From positions 1 to 51,829 of the forward strand of contig CAYGYT010000014.1 in NCBI GenBank assembly GCA_964354215.1: a DNA stretch of 51,829 nt, given 5' to 3'. A model generated the notes under the pieces. It worked only from the letters and a program-made list of their open reading frames with translations, was not told the DNA's origin and ran no database searches. Shown here piece by piece: positions 43,102 through 50,836 of this stretch. How positions within the stretch are numbered: position 1 is the first letter of the stretch; the number at the start of each line of letters is the position of its first letter. The DNA is from CAVRZR01 sp964354215. Its GTDB lineage: Bacteria > Actinomycetota > Coriobacteriia > Anaerosomatales > CAVRZR01. Position numbers and translations under genes: made by a program.

Positions 43102-43575
43102 TCAGGTCTTTGCCGCGCGCTGCGAGGTCTTCCACTGTCGGTAGTGTGGATTGCAGTTACCGGCGCAGTCGTTGCCGCACTGGCTGCACGTGAGTCTCCT
43201 GAAGACGGTGTGCGCGCCGAGGGCCACGGCGCCGACGGCTACCGCTGCAACCGGGCTGTACTGCCATGCGCCGATGAACGCGAGGGGTCCGAAGAGCAGG
43301 AGCGGTGCCACGGTAGTGCGCGTGATGGGCAGGTCCGAGAACGCTTCCACGTCGGCGCTCTCGTAGGCGAGTGCGTCCGGCATCGAGGAGCGAGGATTGA
43401 ACGCGCAGTCGAGATTGGAGCAGCGCGGGCACAGACGGACGGCGTGATGCCCCAAGACCGCGCCCGCCACGACGATGAAGACCGCACCAAGGATCGGGTT
43501 TCCGAGGACGGAGAGTACGGCGAGAGCGAGGAAGGCGCCGAGTATCACGAGTGATGTCCCCCTGCGAGCCGCCAC
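43102..43575 (-). CDS. Cysteine-rich membrane protein of unknown function
   Basis: Unrecognised 157-residue protein. Two hydrophobic segments near the start (about 10-45) are followed by CPRCSNLDCAFNP, a Cys-rich metal-site-like block. A second hydrophobic pair (about 85-125) and a C-terminal CSQCGNDCAGNC block follow. Together the two blocks carry eight cysteines. The start is GTG at 43575 with GGAGG eight bases upstream. It is immediately followed by the methyltransferase-like gene, so the two form a pair. Confidence 0.6.
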   Translation of the reverse strand: MAARRGTSLVILGAFLALAVLSVLGNPILGAVFIVVAGAVLGHHAVRLCPRCSNLDCAFNPRSSMPDALAYESADVEAFSDLPITRTTVAPLLLFGPLAFIGAWQYSPVAAVAVGAVALGAHTVFRRLTCSQCGNDCAGNCNPHYRQWKTSQRAAKT

Positions 43576-43787
43576 GGAGTGTCCCTCCTCCCCGCCCACT
43601 CACCTGCCTGGGCATTCCGCCCAGGCGAACGTGTCGGGTATTGGCCGCGGCCGTGCGGCTATCAGGTGGATTCTACCCTGTGGCCGTCGGTTCGATACCT
43701 TTGCCAGCTTCCGCGAAGACCGGCTGGACGCGAAACGAGCGAACGCGACAAGACCCGCAGTGTCTGGATACGAACCGAGCCTACGAC

Positions 43788-44090
43788 GTCGGGCTCGAAC
43801 GTACTGCTCAGCGCAAATGCCCGGCTGTTCCTGTAGGGGCGGTCGGCTTTCGTCTGGGCCGCGTGTCCATTCACTCCGAAGTTGCGTACGCAGAATCGCT
43901 CGCCGAGCATCACCTGCAGCCGTGTTGGGTACGAGTTCTTCCTTCGGTGCCAGACGAACGTCCCCCGGGTGATGCTATCGCCGACGCAGGCGACCTTGAC
44001 GACCTCCCGACCGGCTGGCGTTGAGCCGGTGGTCGGCGCCCCAACGGGATGCGATTGGACTTGTTCCCGCTTCACCTGATCCCGAGTCAC
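43788..44090 (-). pseudogene. Truncated SGNH/GDSL-type hydrolase
   Basis: The frame carries the N-terminal block of an SGNH hydrolase: VACVGDSITRG with the catalytic Ser, and NFGVNGHAAQ with the Gly block, then FEPDVV. After that homology stops, and the rest of a domain (the GTND and D-x-x-H blocks) is missing; about 100 or more residues are lost. It begins only five bases after an attC-like site, so it looks like a broken cassette gene. No strong ribosome-binding site is visible. Confidence 0.6.
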
Positions 44091-44095
44091 CGTGT

Positions 44096-44179
44096 GTCGA
44101 ACGGTTCGCGCCCAAGCGGCGCTCAAGCGCCGCCAGGTCAGTCTACCTCGTGGGGTTCCGCTCGATGCGCTTGCTAGGT
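44096..44179 (-). repeat. attC-like site (integron recombination site)
   Basis: 84 bases. The minus strand begins ACCTAGC AAGCGCATCGAGC and ends GTTCGAC. The centre has a GGCGGCGCTTGAGCGCCGC hairpin. The segment around GAGGTAGACTG is shared with the sites at 48469 and 51694. The outer arms are less complementary than in those sites. Confidence 0.6.
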
Positions 44180-44195
44180 GCTCAGCAGACGGATG

Positions 44196-44378
44196 TCATC
44201 GCCAAGCCGAAGAGTACTTCTCGCGGTGCTTCTCGTCGGTCTCCGTCGCGATCAGCGACTCCGCCGCCGCGCGTACAGCGGTGTCCCCGATCTCGTCGTA
44301 GAGCCGCCTGAGAACCACCACGATGTCGTAGCGGATGAGGGTGCTCTTCACTCTAGAGCGTCTGGCCGTCTGCTCCAT
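44196..44378 (-). CDS. Small protein of unknown function (60 codons)
   Basis: A 60-residue frame with helix-like content (LIRYDIVVVLRRLYDEIG, then AVRAAAESLIATE). The stop is 17 bases before an attC-like site, as for other cassette genes. The ATG lies inside the arm of another attC-like element and has no good ribosome-binding site; a later GTG may be the true start. The amino-acid pattern looks coding, but no family is recognised. Confidence 0.35.
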   Translation of the reverse strand: MEQTARRSRVKSTLIRYDIVVVLRRLYDEIGDTAVRAAAESLIATETDEKHREKYSSAWR

Positions 44379-44391
44379 CCGCCTGTCGGGC
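44370..44391 (-). repeat. Partial attC-like element (one arm visible)
   Basis: The minus strand reads GCCCGACAGGCGGATGGAGC, very close to the arm of the site at 47550-47686 (GCCCAACAGGCGCATCGAGC). It starts 21 bases after the stop of the 44412-44921 gene. The partner arm is not clear, so the element may be degenerate or unusually long. Confidence 0.4.
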
Positions 44392-44411
44392 GTGCCATCG
44401 TGACGGATCGA

Positions 44412-44921
44412 TCAGGAAGGGCCGGACGCCTCCGAGTCTTCATCGGACGACTCCACGGCCACCTTCGCGCTGTCGAGAATCAACGATGCACGCTCGCCGA
44501 ATGGGGCTTCATCGATATCGGAAGCCTCATAGCAGAAGTCGGCCAGAACGCCGCCGACCAGCACTACCCGATGGAGTTGGCGCCGACCCGATTCGACGTC
44601 GACTGCGCTCCAGGAGCCGTCGATGGATCCTTCCATCTGTCGTCCAACGGGCTCTGACTGTTGAAGCGACGGCCGCTGGCCTCGCTCGAACTTTGAGCGA
44701 TGCTGCATGTAGTCACTGTGCAACCGGCTGCTGTCAGCGATGGCGTATAGGGGTCGGACGGCCAGCAGCATGACCGTGACGGTGCCGATTCCCTCAGTCT
44801 CTCGATAGACGAGGCTTCCGGGCTCACCGCCCTCGGCTCGCTCCCACGTCCCAGGCAGATCCAAGGAGAAGCCCGGTTCTCGAATCCGACTCACGTCGCC
44901 CTCCGGAACGTCCACTTGCAC
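44412..44921 (-). CDS. Hypothetical cassette-borne protein
   Basis: Unrecognised soluble protein of 169 residues. It has a beta-rich layout opening with REPGFSLDLPGTWER, a pattern shared by small PsbP/DUF1795-like domains but not diagnostic. The C-terminus is acidic and Ser-rich. The start is GTG at 44921 (a second GTG two codons later is possible); no clear ribosome-binding site. It lies 63 bases after the attC at 44985 and 21 bases before the next attC-like arm. Confidence 0.5.
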   Translation of the reverse strand: MQVDVPEGDVSRIREPGFSLDLPGTWERAEGGEPGSLVYRETEGIGTVTVMLLAVRPLYAIADSSRLHSDYMQHRSKFERGQRPSLQQSEPVGRQMEGSIDGSWSAVDVESGRRQLHRVVLVGGVLADFCYEASDIDEAPFGERASLILDSAKVAVESSDEDSEASGPS

Positions 44922-44984
44922 GAACTGAGTTGCAGCACCTGGTCAATTCCTTCACCACGAACGCTATGGACTGTGCCGTGGCCC

Positions 44985-45047
44985 GCCCAACGCTCTGAGG
45001 ATAAGCGGCAACGCGAAGCGTTGTCCGTCGTGATCCTCTTGTTGGGC
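44985..45047 (-). repeat. attC site, textbook short form
   Basis: 63 bases on the minus strand: GCCCAAC ... GTTGGGC as perfectly complementary ends. The arms pair GAGGAT with ATCCTC, CGG with CCG and CAACGC with GCGTTG around a TTC loop, with unpaired bases in between. This is the standard architecture of an integron cassette recombination site. It lies 44 bases after the DUF6326 gene stop. Confidence 0.85.
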
Positions 45048-45090
45048 TGGCCTGCGTCCGCAGTTCACCCTACAGCGCTCTCGCTCGGGG

Positions 45091-45462
45091 TTAGGACGGC
45101 GCTGGCCACGTCCACGCATACCAGAGGATCAGCCCGCAGAAGACGAGGCTCACTACGATCAGGAAGTTGTCGAAGGCGCCTTCGTAGGGCAAACCGGCGA
45201 GATTGAAGACCACCAAGAACGCGGCCGCGACGAGGGTCACCCAGCGGATAGCGGGATACGGAAGCGTCAGGGATAGGACGAGCATGATGATCGGGATCAG
45301 CATGAGTGCCGCGATCAGGACCCACATTCCCTGACTGACCGGCTTGCCCTGTATCTCGCCGGCCACGAACTGGCCGGCGAACACTCGCAACGAATCCCCC
45401 AACAGGTACGTCAGCATCACCGCTACCCATAGTCCCGACAGCGTGATCCTCACATCCACCAT
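45091..45462 (-). CDS. DUF6326 family membrane protein
   Basis: A 123-residue protein with four hydrophobic segments. The start MVDVRITLSGLWVAVMLTYL, the middle LMLIPIIMLVLSLTLPYP and the end LILWYAWTWP follow the DUF6326 pattern, whose function is unknown. The ATG at 45462 has AAGGCGG upstream. It follows the second dehydrogenase by 33 bases and precedes the attC at 44985-45047, so it closes a three-gene cassette. Confidence 0.7.
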   Translation of the reverse strand: MVDVRITLSGLWVAVMLTYLLGDSLRVFAGQFVAGEIQGKPVSQGMWVLIAALMLIPIIMLVLSLTLPYPAIRWVTLVAAAFLVVFNLAGLPYEGAFDNFLIVVSLVFCGLILWYAWTWPAPS

Positions 45463-45495
45463 GATTCGACCGCCTTCTCCCAAAGCTGACCGGCA

Positions 45496-46464
45496 CTACG
45501 CCTGCTCAGGCTCCACAGCGATGACGACCTTTCCGCGAGCATGACCTTCGTCCAGATACCGGAAGGCCTCTGGAGTCTCGCTCAGCGGATATGCCCGATC
45601 GATGACCGGAGTGACCTTGCCGGCCAAGATGAGCTCGTTGAGGGCGGCCAGCTCCTTGCCGTTCGTGGAGGCGACGAAGGGGCTGCCCTGCTGACGAACG
45701 AAGGGCGCCGTAAGGCCCGCGGCGATGATCCAGCCCATGCCGGCGTGACCGCTGCTCGGGATGAGGACCCCGTCCGGCGTGAGCGCGCGCCTGGTGTCCG
45801 ACAGCGAGTGGCTGGCGACGTTGTCCATGATCACGTCGTAGCGCGGCCCGCCCTGCGTGAAGTCCTCGCGCGTGTAGTCGATGACGTGATCTGCGCCGAT
45901 CGAGCGGACCATCTCCACGTTCCTTGTGCCGCACACACCGGTCACTTCGGCGCCGAGCGCCTTGGCGATCTGCACAGCGAACGGTCCCACGCCCCCCGAC
46001 GCACCGTTGATGAGCACCTTATGGCCGGGCTGGACCTTGCCGTGGTCGCGGAGGCCCTGAAGTGCAGTGCAAGCGGACGTCGGTACCGCGGCGGCCTGCT
46101 CGAACGTCAGGTTGCGCGGCTTGTGCGCGAGACTGCTCTCTTTGGCGACAGCATACTCGGCGCACGAGCCGCGGCATTCGCCGTACACCTCGTCACCAGG
46201 CTGGAAACGGGTCACATCCTTGCCGACCGATTCGACGACTCCCGCGCAATCGAGCCCGACGACGAAGTCCTTCTTGGGCTTGAAGAGCCCCATGTACATC
46301 CGTATCGGGAACGGCTTGCCCCTCATCCCGTAGTACTCGCCGGCGGCAAGCGAGGCAGCCAGTACGCGGACGAGCACCTCACCGTCCCCCGGCGTGGGCT
46401 TCTCGATCTCCCTGAGCTCCATCACGTCCGCTGAACCGTAGCCGGTTTGGATTACTGCCCTCAT
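45496..46464 (-). CDS. NAD(P)-dependent alcohol dehydrogenase / quinone oxidoreductase (MDR family), copy 2
   Basis: A medium-chain reductase of 322 residues. A GroES-like start (MRAVIQTGYGSADVMELR) is followed by a Rossmann domain with INGASGGVGPFAVQIAK and a later IGADHVIDYTRED block. No structural zinc Cys cluster is seen, so it belongs to the zinc-independent quinone-reductase-like group. AGGAG is five bases before the ATG at 46464. It is a paralogue of the upstream gene and lies with it between two attC sites. Confidence 0.82.
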   Translation of the reverse strand: MRAVIQTGYGSADVMELREIEKPTPGDGEVLVRVLAASLAAGEYYGMRGKPFPIRMYMGLFKPKKDFVVGLDCAGVVESVGKDVTRFQPGDEVYGECRGSCAEYAVAKESSLAHKPRNLTFEQAAAVPTSACTALQGLRDHGKVQPGHKVLINGASGGVGPFAVQIAKALGAEVTGVCGTRNVEMVRSIGADHVIDYTREDFTQGGPRYDVIMDNVASHSLSDTRRALTPDGVLIPSSGHAGMGWIIAAGLTAPFVRQQGSPFVASTNGKELAALNELILAGKVTPVIDRAYPLSETPEAFRYLDEGHARGKVVIAVEPEQA

Positions 46465-46527
46465 GGCGTCTCCTTGGGTTGAGTGCCCGCCCAGCACCCC
46501 CGAGGAGGCTGGCAATCGCGGCTGCGA

Positions 46528-47508
46528 CTATTCGACGATGACAACGATGTTCCCCAACTTCTGCCCGGTCTCGGCGTACCGGTGAGCCTCGACCATCTGC
46601 TCGAGCGGGAAGCGCCGATCGATGACCGGGTGCAGCCGTCCCGCTTCGACCAGGCCTCGCAGGTAGGCCAAGTCCTCGCTCGTTGGCCCCGATGCCGCGA
46701 ACGCCACCCGCTTCTTGCTCCCCCTCGCCGCCCACCTGGCGCGAACGATCTGCAAGAAGCCCGGATTGGCCATGAGCAGGTATCCGTTCTCGTTGAGTGA
46801 CCTCACCATGCGACCAGACGGTGTGTTGCGGACTACGTCGAAGATGACGTCGTAGGTCTCAGATCCGTCGGTGAAGTCCTCCCGGGAGTAGTCGATGAAG
46901 CGATCCGCGCCGATCGCGCGAAGCATCTCCAGCTTCGCTGCACTGTCCACGGCGGTTACGTGCGCCCCGAGAACCTTGGCGAGTTGGACCGCGAACGTGC
47001 CGAAGCTCCCTCCAGCTCCGTTGACCAGGACCCTCTGTCCGCTCCGGACGTTCGCCTTCCGCAGGAACTGCAAGGCCTCGCCTCCCCCGTAGGGTACGGC
47101 CGCAGCCTCCTGGTAGCTCAGGTTCGCCGGCATCGTTGTGATCGCCCCGCCTTCGGGGTTCTCGCGCAGGCAGATGTACTCCGCGTAGGCTCCCAAACCA
47201 GTGCCCGTTGCCGAGAAGACCCGGTCGCCCTTCTCGAGCGACCTGACATCTTTGCCTACCGAGTCGACGTCACCGGCAAGCTCCTGCCCGAGCACGGGTT
47301 GTCGTGGTCTGCGGATACCGAACGCCAGCCGTATCGGCAGCCAGATCCAGGGGGCGAAGTCGAATCTCCGCAGCTCGCAGTCGGCCGCGCTGACCGTCGT
47401 GGCGCGGATCCGGACCAGCACTTCATCGTCCTTCGGAACGGGCTTCACCACGTCCCTGAGTTGAAGGACATCCGGTGGTCCGTAGGCCGTGCACACTACT
47501 GCCCTCAC
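46528..47508 (-). CDS. NAD(P)-dependent alcohol dehydrogenase / quinone oxidoreductase (MDR family), copy 1
   Basis: A 326-residue relative of the downstream gene. MRAVVCTAYGPPDVLQLR opens the GroES-like part. VNGAGGSFGTFAVQLAK is the nucleotide-binding loop, and IGADRFIDYSREDFTDG matches the equivalent block in copy 2. The start is GTG with GGAG four bases upstream, about 42 bases after the attC at 47550. No zinc site is visible. The substrate is unknown. The two copies are clearly homologous but not near-identical. Confidence 0.82.
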   Translation of the reverse strand: MRAVVCTAYGPPDVLQLRDVVKPVPKDDEVLVRIRATTVSAADCELRRFDFAPWIWLPIRLAFGIRRPRQPVLGQELAGDVDSVGKDVRSLEKGDRVFSATGTGLGAYAEYICLRENPEGGAITTMPANLSYQEAAAVPYGGGEALQFLRKANVRSGQRVLVNGAGGSFGTFAVQLAKVLGAHVTAVDSAAKLEMLRAIGADRFIDYSREDFTDGSETYDVIFDVVRNTPSGRMVRSLNENGYLLMANPGFLQIVRARWAARGSKKRVAFAASGPTSEDLAYLRGLVEAGRLHPVIDRRFPLEQMVEAHRYAETGQKLGNIVVIVE

Positions 47509-47549
47509 GGGTCTCCGATTCGTGCGCTAGCAGTGGTCCGAATCCGTCC

Positions 47550-47686
47550 GTCCAACGCTGTTCGGCGTAGGCGCGGCCCCCTGAGCTTCATCGCTGATGG
47601 TGCCATCGGTGTGCGCAAGAGCCGCGCCCGTTTGAGTCACATGGTAGCCGCGGACTGCAGGCGTCGGCTCGATGCGCCTGTTGGGC
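47550..47686 (-). repeat. attC site, long form
   Basis: 137 bases on the minus strand from GCCCAAC (47680-47686) to GTTGGAC (47550-47556), exact matches to RYYYAAC and GTTRRRY. The first arm is AGGCGCATCGAGCCGACGCC. The inner arms pair less well than in other sites. It lies 17 bases after the 57-residue gene and 42 bases before dehydrogenase copy 1. Confidence 0.7.
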
Positions 47687-47702
47687 AGCTGGCTCTCCAA
47701 TC

Positions 47703-47876
47703 CTATCCGCTGCGCCTGGCGAACCATACTCCGGTGGCCATGCCGCACCCGAAGCCCAGTGCGAACAGACCTACCATCGCTGCCAATGAGGTGTCTTGCC
47801 AGAATACGACCGAGAGGGCCACGGCAAACGCCAAGAACATGAACGCCACGCCAATGAGACGTCTACTTGACTTCAT
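47703..47876 (-). CDS. 57-residue two-segment membrane protein
   Basis: A very small protein with two hydrophobic segments (about 7-25 and 32-50). The basic start MKSSRRLIGVAF and the end CGMATGVWFARRSG are typical of short inner-membrane proteins of integron cassettes. GGAAGG lies eight bases before the ATG at 47876. A longer in-frame extension upstream crosses the attC region and is not conserved. Unknown function. Confidence 0.6.
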   Translation of the reverse strand: MKSSRRLIGVAFMFLAFAVALSVVFWQDTSLAAMVGLFALGFGCGMATGVWFARRSG

Positions 47877-47964
47877 CGAAGAACCCTTCCTGCGTGAGTC
47901 CGGCACCGCCTCCAGGCCCGCCCCGGTCCCGTCTGCCCGACGATGTGCGCATGAGCTGTAGTGC

Positions 47965-48031
47965 GCCCAGCGCGCTTCGCTGCCGAGGATGCCTTGCTGG
48001 GCGCACCATCTGCTCGATGCCCTTGTTAGGC
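47965..48031 (-). repeat. attC site
   Basis: 67 bases on the minus strand from GCCTAAC (48025-48031, perfect consensus) to GCTGGGC (47965-47971, variant). The first arm is AAGGGCATCGAGCAG, matching the shared arm pattern. It begins six bases after the DUF1801 stop. The second arm pairs weakly. Confidence 0.65.
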
Positions 48032-48036
48032 ACACG

Positions 48037-48453
48037 CTAGCCATACGTCCGCTTGATGCCCGCGTAGGAATCGGCTACCAGTTCCTCTAGAACTGCGAGA
48101 TCGACGTCCGCGAGTCGTTTGATGTAGATGCAGCCCTTGCCGGTCTTGTGCTTGCCCAACTTGGCGAGCAGCCCCACCGATCCCTCGAGACTCACTCCCA
48201 GGTAGACGGTGATGGCGGCCTTCCGAGAGGCAAACCCTACGGGGAACCAGTCGCCCTCTTGCCCGCTCGCGGACTTGTAGTGGTAGGTGCCGAACCCGAT
48301 GAGGCCTGAGCTCCAGACCTCGGGATCAACCCCGGTGGCTCTCTGCATAAGGCCGAGCAGGGCCAGACAGTCTTCACGCCGGGAGTCGTCGGCAATCTCG
48401 CGGATCATGGTGTCGACACCGGCGCCGGTGCGATGCGTCTTGATCTCCGCCAT
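48037..48453 (-). CDS. DUF1801 domain protein
   Basis: A soluble protein of 138 residues with the DUF1801 pattern: CLALLGLMQRATG, SGLIGFGTYHYKSASG, then GFASRKAAITVYLG and GKGCIYIKRLADVDL. This domain's role is not settled; it is widespread and often carried on mobile DNA. The ATG at 48453 has GGAGG five bases upstream and lies only 15 bases after the attC core GCTAGGC, a typical cassette spacing. Upstream in-frame codons fall inside the attC. Confidence 0.85.
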   Translation of the reverse strand: MAEIKTHRTGAGVDTMIREIADDSRREDCLALLGLMQRATGVDPEVWSSGLIGFGTYHYKSASGQEGDWFPVGFASRKAAITVYLGVSLEGSVGLLAKLGKHKTGKGCIYIKRLADVDLAVLEELVADSYAGIKRTYG

Positions 48454-48468
48454 GGGTACCTCCGTTGT

Positions 48469-48554
48469 GCCTAGCGTGTTGCGCATCAGCAGACGCCGAG
48501 CGTCTCACTTCCGCAGTCTACCTCGCGGCGTACTGCTGGATGCGCCTGCTAGGT
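48469..48554 (-). repeat. attC site, near-identical to the one at 51694-51779
   Basis: 86 bases on the minus strand from ACCTAGC to GCTAGGC. The arm GCGCATCCAGCAGTACGCC pairs with GGCGTCTGCTGATGCGC, leaving two unpaired bases in the first arm, the feature that sets strand choice in integron sites. The inner sequence differs from the site at 51694 at only about six of 79 positions. Confidence 0.85.
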
Positions 48555-48570
48555 GGACGACGGGCCGCAC

Positions 48571-48894
48571 CTACCCCGGTGTCGTGAGGTCCTGCACCAT
48601 GAGAATCACGACTGCCACGAGCACGAGGATCGCCGCCCAAGCGACCCAAGAGCGCTCGCCCCTCGCCACCACGGCGAACAGGCCGCTGACCCCGCTCGAG
48701 ACAACGCACAGGCCGACCAGCAAGTTAGACACGTTCTGTACGGGCTGAAGACCCGTCCGTGCTTCCGTATAGGGCATCATGACAAGAGAATTCAGTAGCA
48801 CCAGTACCAACGAGAGAACCAGCAGCCTCGCCGACCATTTGCCTGCACCAGTCGAGGGCAGCGAGCAGAGGCCCGGCGGGCGCTTCAACTGCAT
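48571..48894 (-). CDS. Three-segment small membrane protein, paralogue B
   Basis: A 107-residue membrane protein. The LPSTGAGKWSARLLVLSL start, GVSGLFAVVARGERSW middle and hydrophobic end closely follow the preceding gene, so the pair arose by duplication. The ATG at 48894 (MQLKRPPGLC) has GAGG eight bases upstream and lies ten bases after the first copy's stop. Unknown function. Its stop is 17 bases before an attC. Confidence 0.65.
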   Translation of the reverse strand: MQLKRPPGLCSLPSTGAGKWSARLLVLSLVLVLLNSLVMMPYTEARTGLQPVQNVSNLLVGLCVVSSGVSGLFAVVARGERSWVAWAAILVLVAVVILMVQDLTTPG

Positions 48895-48904
48895 TTGCCG
48901 ATCC

Positions 48905-49234
48905 TCACTCACCGAAGACAAGCGGCCCCAGATTCATCGCCACAACGAACAGCAACACCACGACCGCGGCAAACGCCGTCCACGAACGTTCGTGCTTGCC
49001 CACGATGGCAACGAGACCAGTGACGCCGGTAGCGAGAACGCAGACAAAGAGCGTAAGACCCGCAGCGTTCTCAGCCATCTCAGGAAGCTGTGCCGGCAGA
49101 ACCACGAGGTTGAACAGGAAGGTCAGCGCGATCGCCAGCACCAGCAGCCGCGCCGACCACTTGCCCAGACTGGTCGAGGGCAGCGAGAAGAACCGTGAAG
49201 GGTGTTTCGGTGAGACGACCCCGAGTGTACTCAT
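48905..49234 (-). CDS. Three-segment small membrane protein, paralogue A
   Basis: A 109-residue protein with three hydrophobic segments (about 24-47, 58-78, 84-105). The block LPSTSLGKWSARLLVLAI and the GVTGLVAIVGKHERSW loop are shared with the downstream copy. An unusually complete ribosome-binding site, AGGAGGTGATC, lies just before the ATG. It is the first gene of a two-gene cassette, 44 bases after the attC core at 49279. No family is recognised. Confidence 0.65.
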   Translation of the reverse strand: MSTLGVVSPKHPSRFFSLPSTSLGKWSARLLVLAIALTFLFNLVVLPAQLPEMAENAAGLTLFVCVLATGVTGLVAIVGKHERSWTAFAAVVVLLFVVAMNLGPLVFGE

Positions 49235-49278
49235 GAGGGATCACCTCCTGAAGAGAGTGTTCCCGCCTCTGGCGTTCC

Positions 49279-49379
49279 ACCTAACGTGTGGCGCATCACC
49301 AGCGCCGCGGCCTGCGCAGTTTCCAGCCCGGGATAGCGCTCACTTGCCGCGGTGTCTGGGCGGATGCGCTGGTTCGAAC
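49279..49379 (-). repeat. attC site
   Basis: About 101 bases on the minus strand from GTTCGAAC (49372-49379) to GTTAGGT (49279-49285, consensus GTTRRRY). The arms CAGCGCATC and GATGCGCCAC pair, and further GC-rich segments pair inside. It separates the MFS cassette from the paired small membrane proteins. Confidence 0.75.
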
Positions 49380-49516
49380 GAGCCTACGGCTCAGGCTGTC
49401 GACCCGTGCCACCGCTCGACCTTCTCCAGTCCGTCCGCGCACTTCTCGTGCGCCACTTCCGTGTCGTTCGCCGAACGTAGCGAGAAGGCGGCGCTAGCGT
49501 CGTGCCGTCGCCTGGG

Positions 49517-50749
49517 CTAGACCGTGGGTTTCGCGTCGGTCGACCGCAGCTCGGCCTCGTAGGGCCCCTCGTCGTCGAGTGCGTGCAGGGCGGGCATGAG
49601 CGCGCCGACCACCGCCGCGATCGTCATCGCGATGCCGACGCCTAGGAAGACCTCCTCGGCACCGTACTGCTTGACCAGCCAGCCTACGAGCAGATACCCG
49701 AGCGGCCCGGCGGCGTAGTACGAGGCCATGACCACGCCCATGACGCGCCCGCGCTTGGCGGGTGGCGTGTAGACCTGCATCACCAGGTTCATAAGCGGAC
49801 CCATCGGTCCCCAGAAGAAGCCGGCCAGCGCGCCGGCGATGATCATCTGGCCGAACGACGGCATGAACGAAAGCCAGAGTATCGACGCCGCGGCGAGCAT
49901 AAGACCCGCGTTGTGCAGGTGGTAGCGGGGTATCCGCTTCGCGAGCACCGTGTAGGCGAGCGAGCCCACGACGCCTCCGGCGCTGAGCGCAGCTAGCACC
50001 ACGCCCAGACGCGCGGGGTCATTCTGCGCCTCGAAGATGACGGGGAGCAGTACCCCCTCGATGGGCATGTATACCGCCACCACGACCATGGTGATGAACA
50101 CCATCGTGCGGAGCAGGCGGTGGTGCCAGACGAACGAGAGCCCCTCCTTGCTGCCCGCGATGAGACTCTCCGGCTTCTCGTGCGCTTCGGGAGTTCCCAC
50201 GCCAGGGGCGCGCACGAGCGAGATGGACAGGATTGAGAGCAGGAACGCACCGGCGGTGGCCCAGAGCGCTTCGGCCGCGCCCGCCCAGGCGATGAGGAGC
50301 CCGCCGATCCCGGGGCCGACGAGGTACGCGGTTCCCCATGCAGCCTCGTGGATGCCGTTCGCCCGCTCGAGCGGGATGCCGCCGCGCTTGGCCACCTCGG
50401 GAAGCATGGTCTCGCGTGAAGTGGCACCCGCTGGATCGAAGAGCGCGCCGACGGCGGCGAGCAGCACGATGAGCGCGAGGTCGAGACCGAAGAGAGAGTC
50501 GACCAGGGGTATGGACGCCACGGATAAGGCCGACAGCGAGTCAGCCAAGATGGACGTGCGGCGTCGCCCCAGTGTATCGACGACCGCACCGGAGAAGACC
50601 GAACTCACAAGCAGGGGCAGCGCGGTCGCCGCGCCCACGATGCCCGCTGCGGCCGGATCCCCCGTGCGCTCAAGCACGAGCCACGGGATCGCGACCGCCG
50701 CGACGCCGTTGCCGGCCCCCGAGACGATCACACTCGCCTCGAGGAGCAC
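49517..50749 (-). CDS. Major facilitator superfamily transporter
   Basis: A 12-segment membrane transporter of about 410 residues. It has the GRRRTSILADSLSAL loop between segments 2 and 3 and the general MFS-exporter (multidrug or macrolide efflux-like) layout, with the second half from about 215. The only usable start in frame is GTG at 50749, which gives a slightly short N-terminus and has no visible ribosome-binding site; the original start may be lost or non-standard. The substrate is unknown. It lies in a cassette with the DUF454 remnant. Confidence 0.8.
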   Translation of the reverse strand: MLLEASVIVSGAGNGVAAVAIPWLVLERTGDPAAAGIVGAATALPLLVSSVFSGAVVDTLGRRRTSILADSLSALSVASIPLVDSLFGLDLALIVLLAAVGALFDPAGATSRETMLPEVAKRGGIPLERANGIHEAAWGTAYLVGPGIGGLLIAWAGAAEALWATAGAFLLSILSISLVRAPGVGTPEAHEKPESLIAGSKEGLSFVWHHRLLRTMVFITMVVVAVYMPIEGVLLPVIFEAQNDPARLGVVLAALSAGGVVGSLAYTVLAKRIPRYHLHNAGLMLAAASILWLSFMPSFGQMIIAGALAGFFWGPMGPLMNLVMQVYTPPAKRGRVMGVVMASYYAAGPLGYLLVGWLVKQYGAEEVFLGVGIAMTIAAVVGALMPALHALDDEGPYEAELRSTDAKPTV

Positions 50750-50836
50750 GAAGGGCGTGCGAGAACGTGTGTCGCTGGCGATGGCGGACCGTCCCTGCCC
50801 GAGTGGATATGTCGCCTGCCGCGCGGACGCAGCGCT

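Noticed and set aside
42118..43554. 478-codon plus-strand frame across the left end of the cassette region
   Set aside because: Arg/His/Glu-rich composition with no motifs; it lies opposite the methyltransferase-like and Cys-rich membrane protein genes and overlaps the plus-strand membrane protein in another frame.
49380..49516. Small gene between the MFS stop and the attC
   Set aside because: An open minus-strand frame of about 40 codons exists, but no start codon with a ribosome-binding site or recognisable sequence is seen; it may be residual sequence of a lost gene end.
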